Under the pieces are notes generated by a model. The model saw only the letters and a list, made by a program, of their open reading frames with translations, was not told where the DNA came from and ran no database searches. A DNA stretch of 64,000 nucleotides from Deinococcus arboris. Lineage in GTDB: Bacteria > Deinococcota > Deinococci > Deinococcales > Deinococcaceae. Below are positions 20,252-26,998 of the stretch, piece by piece; within the stretch, counting starts at the first letter, position 1; each line of letters begins with the position of its first letter. The position numbers and the translations under genes were made by a program. The stretch lies in assembly GCF_009755355.1 (NCBI RefSeq), contig NZ_WQLB01000005.1, positions 62,001 through 126,000 of the forward strand, read 5' to 3'.

Positions 20252-20413
20252 ATCAGAGAGATAGGAGACGGCTGTGCTCCAGATCTTCAGGTGTAAGCCC
20301 CACTTCTGGCTGATCGTCGGGGCTCAGGACAGCCGTTGTTCCTGAAGCCTCTTCTTCCAAAGCCTGGAGCGGCGTTCATGTGCACTTGACCCGGCTTCTG
20401 GCCCCTGACCGGC

Positions 20414-21745
20414 ATGGTGGGGGGCATGACCCCCTCGCCCCAGCTGCATCCCGTCACCGACGACCCTGCGTGCTACGACGACCTGCTGGCCCAGATGGCA
20501 GGCGCCCGCTTCGTGCTGATCGGTGAGGCCTCGCACGGCACCCACGAGTTTTACAAGGAACGCGCCCGCCTGACGCAGCGGCTGATTGAGGAGCGCGGGT
20601 TTGAGGCGGTGGTCGCAGAAGCCGACTGGCCCGATGCCTACCGCGTCAACCGCTTCGTGCGTGGGCAGGCGCCGGCGGACACCCGCGCCGAGGCTGCCCT
20701 GGGTGACTTTGGGCGCTTTCCACGCTGGATGTGGCGCAACGAGCCCACGCGCGACTTCGTGACTTGGCTGCGGGCGCACAATGCACGCCGTCCCCAGGCG
20801 CAGGCTGGCTTTTACGGCATGGACCTCTACAGCCTGCACCGCTCAATGGACGCGGTGGTGGCTTACCTGGAGGGTGTGGACCCGGCAGCCGCCCAGCGGG
20901 CCCGGCAGCGGTACAGCTGCTTTGAGCCGTACGGCACCGACCCGCAGAGTTACGGCCTGGCCACGGGCTACGGGGTGGCCGAACCGTGCGAGGACGCCGC
21001 AGTGGCCCAGCTGGTGGAGTTGCAGGCGCGCACGCTGCGCAGGGCAGGCGAGGACATCCTGGCCGAAGACGAGCGCTTTTACGCCGAACAGAACGCCCGC
21101 CTGGCCCTGAACGCCGAACGCTACTACCGCGAGCTGTTCCGGGGACGGCAGGACACCTGGAATCTGCGCGACACCCACATGGCCGATACCGTGGACGCCC
21201 TGGCCGGGCATCTTGAGGCCCAGGGTCAGGCGGGCAAACTGGTCGTGTGGGCGCACAACTCTCACGTGGGCGACGCGCGGGCCACCGAGGTGGGGTGGCG
21301 CCAGGATCAGGAAAATCTGGGCCAGTACCTGCGCCAGCGCCACCCTGGGCAAACCTTTGTGCTGGGCCAGACCACCTTTCAGGGCCACGTGACGGCCGCC
21401 GACGACTGGGGGCAGCCCGCGCGCCACCAGGCCGTGCGCCCCGCCATAAGCGGCAGTGTCGAAGCCGCGCTGCACGCCCTGCGGCCCTCTCACTATTGGC
21501 TGAGCCTGCGCGGCGAGGTGCCGCCTGCCCTGCAGGGCGAGCGCCTGCAGCGCTTTATCGGCGTCCTCTACCGGCCCGCTACCGAGCGGCAGAGCCACTA
21601 CCTGCACACCCGCCTGGCCGAACAGTACGACGCCGTGCTGCACCTGGACCGCACGGGCGCCCTGGTGCCGCTGGACAGCCCCGGCGAACTGCCCGAGCAG
21701 GCAGAAGCTGGGGAGCAGCCGGCCACCTTTCCCAGCGGCGAATAG
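20414..21745 (+). CDS. Erythromycin-esterase-family protein
   Basis: About 443 residues. The active-site block LIGEASHGTHEFYKERARLTQRLIEE contains the conserved Glu and His; AEADWPDAYRVNRFVRG, GFYGMDLYSLHRSM and VVWAHNSHVGDARATE complete the family pattern (the last contains the catalytic His). The family includes plasmid macrolide esterases EreA/B, but chromosomal members like this mostly have unknown substrates, so macrolide resistance should not be assumed. Two starts are possible, ATG 20414 or ATG 20426. Confidence 0.85.
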   Translation: MVGGMTPSPQLHPVTDDPACYDDLLAQMAGARFVLIGEASHGTHEFYKERARLTQRLIEERGFEAVVAEADWPDAYRVNRFVRGQAPADTRAEAALGDFGRFPRWMWRNEPTRDFVTWLRAHNARRPQAQAGFYGMDLYSLHRSMDAVVAYLEGVDPAAAQRARQRYSCFEPYGTDPQSYGLATGYGVAEPCEDAAVAQLVELQARTLRRAGEDILAEDERFYAEQNARLALNAERYYRELFRGRQDTWNLRDTHMADTVDALAGHLEAQGQAGKLVVWAHNSHVGDARATEVGWRQDQENLGQYLRQRHPGQTFVLGQTTFQGHVTAADDWGQPARHQAVRPAISGSVEAALHALRPSHYWLSLRGEVPPALQGERLQRFIGVLYRPATERQSHYLHTRLAEQYDAVLHLDRTGALVPLDSPGELPEQAEAGEQPATFPSGE

Positions 21746-21955
21746 GTCAGGAATGCCGAGGCGCAGCGGCCCCAGAGCGCTTCTCAAATGCCAGGTTCCG
21801 CCGCCGCCTCAGCCCATTTGTGGGGCGGAGGTGGCCCAGAGTCGGCCGAGTGTGAAAGACTTAACCCCAGTGAGCTGCCTGCCCGCCCTCTCCCGTCCCC
21901 TGTTCGTGTCCTGTGTCTGCCCCGGCGCCGCCCCGCTGCCTGTCTGGAGGCCAGC

Positions 21956-22765
21956 GTGACGGGCGCGGCCGGGACGCTAGAGGCCCGCGTGCCCCTGACG
22001 GAACACGGCGGCGTGCTGTGCGAGCAGGCGCTGTGGCGCGGCCAGAGCGTCTTTGTCAAGACCCTGGTGGTGGACAGCCCCGAGGTGCAGCGCCGCTTTG
22101 TCCACGAAGGTCAGGTGGCGGCCAGCGTGGCGTGCCCCCTGATTGTCTCGCCGCTCCAGTGCACCCCAGATCACCTGATTTTTCCCTTTGTCCCCGGCGG
22201 CACCCTGCGCGACCGGCTGGAACAGGGCCAGCTGAATGTCGAGGAAGCCACGGCCGTCACGGCGGGGGTGCTGCTGGCGTCGGCCCACCTGCACGCGCGC
22301 GGCGTGACCCACCACGATCTCAAGCCGGAGAATGTGCTGCTGGCCGGGGGGGAGCCCAGTGCCCAGAGTGTACGGGTCATTGACTTTGGCATGAGCCACG
22401 CCAGAGGTCTGCCGCTGGATATCCACAGCGGCACACGCATGGGCACGCCGCATTTCATGGCGCCCGAGCAGTTTCTGGGGCTGCGCGGCGACCCCCGCAG
22501 CGACCTGTACTCGGCGGGCGTGCTGCTGTTCGACTGCCTGGCCGGGCACCCGCCCTACGAGGACGCGCTGGGCTGGCTGGCGGGGATTCACGAGCGGCGC
22601 GCAGCCCTTCCTGGCCCGCCAGAGCTGCACGGCGTCCTGCGCGCCGCGCTGGGCCGCCAGCCGGACGACCGCCCCAGCAGTGCGGGCGCCATGCTGGCCG
22701 AGGTTCAGGCGGCGCGCGTGGCCCTGGGGCTGGCCCCGGTGCCGGAGGACCTGTGCCCCTTCTAG
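21956..22765 (+). CDS. Small soluble Ser/Thr protein kinase
   Basis: 269 residues, just the kinase fold with no membrane segment or sensor domain. Catalytic lysine K35 in VFVKTL, helix-C glutamate likely E51, catalytic loop HHDLKPEN (D121; HHD in place of HRD), DFG at 143-145, APEQF after the activation segment, and DLYSAGVLLFDCLAGHPPYED. All residues needed for catalysis are present. The N-terminal glycine loop is weak. GTG 21956 with GGAGG 5 nt upstream is preferred over the frame opening at 21788. It overlaps holA by 13 nt. Confidence 0.88.
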   Translation: MTGAAGTLEARVPLTEHGGVLCEQALWRGQSVFVKTLVVDSPEVQRRFVHEGQVAASVACPLIVSPLQCTPDHLIFPFVPGGTLRDRLEQGQLNVEEATAVTAGVLLASAHLHARGVTHHDLKPENVLLAGGEPSAQSVRVIDFGMSHARGLPLDIHSGTRMGTPHFMAPEQFLGLRGDPRSDLYSAGVLLFDCLAGHPPYEDALGWLAGIHERRAALPGPPELHGVLRAALGRQPDDRPSSAGAMLAEVQAARVALGLAPVPEDLCPF

Positions 22766-23655
22766 CCTTTACGGGCAACCCCTTTCTGGCGGAAGAAACG
22801 CTGCGCCTGACCCTGCGGGCCCGCACGATAGACCCCCGCTCTCTTCCGCGCGTCAGCGGCGAGGACGTGACGCCGGACCTTCTGGACGCGCACCTGCAAC
22901 CGGGCCTGTTTGGCGACGGCGGCGTCATCGTGGACCTGGCCGGGGTCAAGCCCGACAAGGCGCTGCTGGAGCGCCTGGCGGGCGCCGCCGTGACGGTGGC
23001 CCTGCTGGACGAGGCGCCCCCGGCCACGCGCCTGAAACTGTACGAGGCGCGCGGCGAGGTGATTCCTTCGGCCGCGCCCAGCAAGCCGGGTGACGTGACC
23101 GGCTGGGTCACCCAGCGGGCCCGCGCCCAGAAGGTGCCGCTGGATAAGGGGGCCTGCGCTTACCTGGCCGAGGTCTACGGCGCCGACCTGGCGGGCATCG
23201 CCGCCGAACTGAATAAGCTGGCGCTGCTGGACGGCCCCTTTACCCAGGAGGCTGTGCAGCGCGTGGTGGGCCTGGAGCCGCCCGGCGACAGTTTTGCCAT
23301 GCTGGGCGCCGCCACCGCTGGCCGCGTCACCGAGGCCGTGACCCAGCTGCGCCGCCTGCTGGCCGCCGGCGAGGACCCCTTTAAGCTGATGGGCGCGGTG
23401 GTGTGGCAGTACAGCCTGGTCGCGCGCTGCGTGGCGCTGCAGCAGGAAGGAGGGCCGGTCAGTGAGGGCGTGGCCGCGCAGCGCCTGGGCGTCAAGCCCT
23501 ACCCCGCCAAGAAGGCACTGGAGGTGGCCCGCCGCCTCAATGAAGCCAGGATTCGCACGCACCTGGAGCGTATTCTGGCCGCCGACCTGGCCATGAAGCG
23601 CGGACAGGACGCCGGCACGGTCATGGAACGCCTGGTGGTCCAGCTGAGCCTGTAA
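22753..23655 (+). CDS. holA: DNA polymerase III subunit delta
   Basis: 300 residues, matching HolA-type delta, the clamp-loader subunit that opens the sliding clamp. It begins AFTGNPFLAEETLRLTLRAR, continues with a degenerate ATPase fold (VIVDLAGVKPDKALLERL), KPGDVTGWVTQRARAQKVPLDKGACAYLAEVYGADLAGIAAELNKLALL, and the collar domain (PFKLMGAVVWQYSLVARCVALQ..LGVKPYPAKKALEVARRLNEARIRTHLERILAADLAMKRG). No Walker A is expected. The GTG lies inside the 3' end of the kinase gene with GGAGG 4 nt upstream, so the two are translationally linked. Confidence 0.9.
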   Translation: MPLLAFTGNPFLAEETLRLTLRARTIDPRSLPRVSGEDVTPDLLDAHLQPGLFGDGGVIVDLAGVKPDKALLERLAGAAVTVALLDEAPPATRLKLYEARGEVIPSAAPSKPGDVTGWVTQRARAQKVPLDKGACAYLAEVYGADLAGIAAELNKLALLDGPFTQEAVQRVVGLEPPGDSFAMLGAATAGRVTEAVTQLRRLLAAGEDPFKLMGAVVWQYSLVARCVALQQEGGPVSEGVAAQRLGVKPYPAKKALEVARRLNEARIRTHLERILAADLAMKRGQDAGTVMERLVVQLSL

Positions 23656-24320
23656 GCGTGGGCGCGCCGACTCTGCCGCACCAGCGCTGCAGCTCGTTCT
23701 TCCGCTGCTGATAACAGCGAGTGAGACTGAGTGAGCGGAGGCAGGGCGCTTTTCCAGGCGTGGCCTCTACGGTGTGCGGGCGAAGGTCAGCATCCACTGA
23801 CCTTGCGGCGAGCAGCTAACTGGCAAAACGCCATCTTGAGCAATTTCTGATCCCATTAACAAACGGAGTCAAAGAGCAACGCCGCAGCCGGGGGCAGTTC
23901 TATAGGGAAGCGCGCAGAGCGGGATGACTGGCGTGACATGAACAGAGCCAGACAGGTGCCGGTGGATCAACAAAATACGCCGACCCTGCCCAGCCAAGGG
24001 CTGTCGCCTTCCTGCACAGGTGGACAGTCCCTCTCTGTCCCAGTGAGGTGGCTAGCTCCGCACCCATAAGCCGTTTGACACGTCTGCCCGTCCTGAAACC
24101 ACCTCAGGTTCATGTCGAAGCGGCTCCAAGTTCTGCCACGAGGAGCACCTGGGCCTGCTTCTCTTTGTTCCTGACCAGGCATTCGCCGCAGCGCAGGAAC
24201 AGCACCCTCTGTTCCTGGCTTGTCCCAGGGGCCCGGCTAAGGTCAGTGCAGGTTCAGTGCGCCCCGCAGGCGGCGGAACCAGCCCCCACCGGGCCACCGC
24301 CTGCACCCTGGAGGAACTAC
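23656..24320. other. 665-bp gap with an inverted repeat
   Basis: No frame shows the local codon bias. AAGGTCA (23783-23789) pairs with TGACCTT (23798-23804) across 8 nt. A minus-strand frame around 24100-24220 contains CGEC and a Lys/Glu-rich segment before a stop, possibly a gene remnant. Nothing else recognised. Confidence 0.35.
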
Positions 24321-24557
24321 ATGAAAAAAGCTGTTGTCCTGGCCACCCTGCTCCTGAGCAGCTCTGCTTTCGCCTCTTACCAGTCCTGGGCTGGCGGCGC
24401 TCCCAAGCGCACAGCAGCGGTGCAGGTGGACGGTGTCACCCGCCCCAGTGAAGCCCCGGACGGTGCCACGCGGCCCAGCGACGTCTCGGGTGCAGCCACC
24501 GAAGGAGCAGGTCGCCCCAGTGACCTGAGCCCTCAGGGCGGCATCAACGCCATCTGA
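24321..24557 (+). CDS. Small secreted protein with RPS(D/E) repeats
   Basis: 78 residues. An 18-residue signal peptide (KKAVVLATLLLSSSAFA) leaves a mature peptide of about 60 residues that carries three spaced repeats: TRPSEAPDGA, TRPSDVSGAA and GRPSDLSPQGG. It has no cysteine and looks disordered. GGAGGA 5 nt before ATG 24321 is a strong ribosome-binding site. Just downstream is a lipoprotein with lectin repeats; the two may be made together. I know no family for it. Confidence 0.75.
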   Translation: MKKAVVLATLLLSSSAFASYQSWAGGAPKRTAAVQVDGVTRPSEAPDGATRPSDVSGAATEGAGRPSDLSPQGGINAI

Positions 24558-24665
24558 ATTCAGCAAGCCCAACCTGCACTCACCGACCATCCGGCCCTGC
24601 TCGGGTGGTTTTCCTCTGCCCTTTCCCAAACCCCCTGCCGCCTTTTCCCCCAAGGAGTGCTGAAC

Positions 24666-25997
24666 TTGAACGTCTTCCGTATTGTTACCCTTATGCTGGC
24701 TGGCGCCTGCGCCCTTGCCTCGTGCAGCCAGACCGCCGAGCTGCCTTCCGCCTCTGTCTCGGCTGCGGCGCCGCAGCCGACGCTGCTCTCGGCCCAGGCC
24801 ATCAGCAACCGCACCGACATCGTCAACCGGGCCAAAGCGTGGGTGGCGGCGCGCGTGCCCTACAGCCAGACCACGCTGCGCGACGGCTACCGCCAGGACT
24901 GCTCGGGCCTGGTCAGCATGGCCTGGGGCCTGAGCACCGCAGGCACCTGGGGCGGCCCCAACACGGCCACGCTGCCGGGGTACGCCGACAAGATTGGCTA
25001 TAACGACCTGCTGCCCGGCGACGCTGTCAACAACCCCCGGACAGGCAACGACGGCCATGTCGTGCTGTTCGTGGAATGGAAGACCCCCAATGAGGTCAAC
25101 AAGCCGAATGACCGCGTGTTCATCGCTTACGAGGAGAATGGTGGGGCAGGCAAGGCCATCCGTTCAGAATTGACCCTGCGCAAGTTAACCAACGGCCGCT
25201 ACACCATCGTGCAATACGGCGGCGAGTACGACCTGCTGCGCTCCAAAGCGGTGACTTCTGCGCCGCCCTCACCACTCCCCACGGTGACCCACAGCGGCAA
25301 CGGCGACCTGACGGCGGGCGAAGGCCTGATGGCCAATGGGGACTCGGTGCTCTCGAACAATGGGCAGTACCGCCTGGCCATGCAGGCCGATGGAAACCTG
25401 GTGCTCTACAGCGCAAGCGGCAGCCCGCGCATCATCCCGACCGGCACCTACGGCAAACCCGTTCACCGCCTCATCATGCAGAGCGACGGCAATCTGGTCA
25501 TCTACGGCACGGGCAACCAGGCGCTGTGGGCCACGAACACCTCCGGCCGCGCGGGTGCCTGGCTGGCCATTGAGGACGGCGGCGCCCTGGTCCTGTGGCA
25601 CGGCTCGCAGGTCGCGTGGCGCAGCGGGCCGGGCGGGTCACCCACGCCGACCCCACCGCCACCAACCCATAACGGCGACGACCTGCTGACGAGCGGCGAG
25701 GGCCTGAGCGCCACCGACGACTGCTTTCATTCCAGTGATGGGCGCTATCACCTGTGCCTGCAGAGCGACGGCAACCTGGCGCTGTACGGTCCCAGCGGGG
25801 TGCTGTGGACCACCAACACCGCCGGACGCGGCCACCAGCTGCGGATGCAGGCGGACGGCAATCTGGTGCTGCTGGACGCCGGAGGCGCGAAGATCTGGGA
25901 CACCGGCACGGGCGGCCACCCCGGCGCCGCTCTGGCGGTGCAGGTGGACGGCAATCTGGTCGTGTACCACAACGGGAACGTCATCTGGCAGCGGTAG
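24666..25997 (+). CDS. Lipoprotein with NlpC/P60-like and bulb-lectin domains
   Basis: 443 residues. The TTG start at 24666 lies 8 nt after AAGGAG and opens a lipoprotein signal (LAGACALASC). Residues about 45-195 resemble an NlpC/P60-type papain fold: RQDCSGLVSMAWG with the nucleophile Cys, and GNDGHVVLFVEW with the His. After a Pro linker come two B-lectin (D-mannose-binding type) domains of about 110 residues, with five sugar-binding motifs of the QxDGNLVxY kind. A TPTPPPPT linker separates them. It probably cleaves peptidoglycan or a cell-surface peptide while bound to glycan (inference). Confidence 0.85.
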   Translation: MNVFRIVTLMLAGACALASCSQTAELPSASVSAAAPQPTLLSAQAISNRTDIVNRAKAWVAARVPYSQTTLRDGYRQDCSGLVSMAWGLSTAGTWGGPNTATLPGYADKIGYNDLLPGDAVNNPRTGNDGHVVLFVEWKTPNEVNKPNDRVFIAYEENGGAGKAIRSELTLRKLTNGRYTIVQYGGEYDLLRSKAVTSAPPSPLPTVTHSGNGDLTAGEGLMANGDSVLSNNGQYRLAMQADGNLVLYSASGSPRIIPTGTYGKPVHRLIMQSDGNLVIYGTGNQALWATNTSGRAGAWLAIEDGGALVLWHGSQVAWRSGPGGSPTPTPPPPTHNGDDLLTSGEGLSATDDCFHSSDGRYHLCLQSDGNLALYGPSGVLWTTNTAGRGHQLRMQADGNLVLLDAGGAKIWDTGTGGHPGAALAVQVDGNLVVYHNGNVIWQR

Positions 25998-26065
25998 ACC
26001 GCACGAAGAACCAGAGGCCACACCAGGCGTTATTCTGGGCGGCCTCCAGTTCGAGAGAGAAACTT

Positions 26066-26551
26066 TTACTTCAGGGTCGAGAGGGCGGTATACAGCTCAT
26101 TGACCTGCGAAGGCAGCACCACGATGTAAGGCTGGTCGTTCACGATTCGGGCCTGGGCCTTGAGCAGAAAGCCAGTCAGCAGAGAAAGACCCTGCCCACG
26201 GGCCTGCTCGCTGCCCGGCGAATCCCAGAAGCCTTCAGTCAGGCCCCGCCGCAACTGGTCCAGCAGGGCCTGAGACAGGCGGCCCATCGCGCCCGCCTCA
26301 AGATTCACTGTTCCGCCGTCCGGCACGATAATGACGCCCGAGTTGGGCATGTACTCGCGCACGCGGTTCAGTTCCTCCAGGGCCGCCCGGTAGCTGGGGC
26401 CACGGTCGCAGCGACTTGGGCAGGAGGGCAGCGCCGCCGCTGACAGCGCGGCTTGAGGCGCTGCATTGACCGGCACTTCCGTTACTGCTTCACCGCACGC
26501 CGTCAGCATGACCACCAGCATGACCCATAGACCTTTCTTGGCTTTCCTCAC
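26066..26551 (-). CDS. Uncharacterised lipoprotein
   Basis: 161 residues. The GTG at 26551 follows AAGGAG by 8 nt and opens a signal peptide with lipobox LTAC. The mature part has a conserved-looking CPSRC pair, a helix (SYRAALEELNRVREYMPNSG), a strand (VIIVPDGGTVNLEAG), and a helical C-terminus ending YIVVLPSQVNELYTALSTLK. I recognise no family. It converges on the lectin lipoprotein gene with 68 bp between stops. Confidence 0.7.
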   Translation of the reverse strand: MRKAKKGLWVMLVVMLTACGEAVTEVPVNAAPQAALSAAALPSCPSRCDRGPSYRAALEELNRVREYMPNSGVIIVPDGGTVNLEAGAMGRLSQALLDQLRRGLTEGFWDSPGSEQARGQGLSLLTGFLLKAQARIVNDQPYIVVLPSQVNELYTALSTLK

Positions 26552-26998
26552 AGATTCAGCTCCTTCTTCTCGGCGTCTCTGGCCGAAGCGCCTGCAGTAT
26601 GGACCGAGCACAGGAACAGAGCAGGAACAACGCCCTCTTCTACTGTGCCACACGGCTTCTGTCCGTCACGGTAACAGATCGGAACAGGGGGCCTGGTGCC
26701 CTGCGAGAGTGAGACCAATGGCCGCGTTCAGACAAGACCATTCTGATATTGAGGCCTGCCAAAGAGTCCACTGACAGACTTTGTAATCGCCAGAGGCCTA
26801 GCTGATCGACAACCTCTGAAGCCTTCTGCTCCAGACGGCTCTCAGAGCGACCCTGATTTTTACCCCTCAACTGCTTTGAGGTGAGTAACTTTACAGAGCA
26901 ATGTCACAAAACAACTGTTAACGACTCGGTGGCGGCACTATCCCAGCATCATTGGACCGGAAGACCGCTGCGAATCTATTTCCGCTTGAGTTCTGAAG
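26552..26998. other. Gene-poor gap of about 450 bp
   Basis: Lower GC than the neighbours, no biased frame. A small inverted repeat CCTCAA-N6-TTGAGG lies near 26866. Nothing else seen. Confidence 0.35.

Noticed and set aside
20414..21745. Macrolide resistance gene
   Set aside because: Only family-level similarity to erythromycin esterases; most chromosomal members have other or unknown substrates, so resistance is not claimed.
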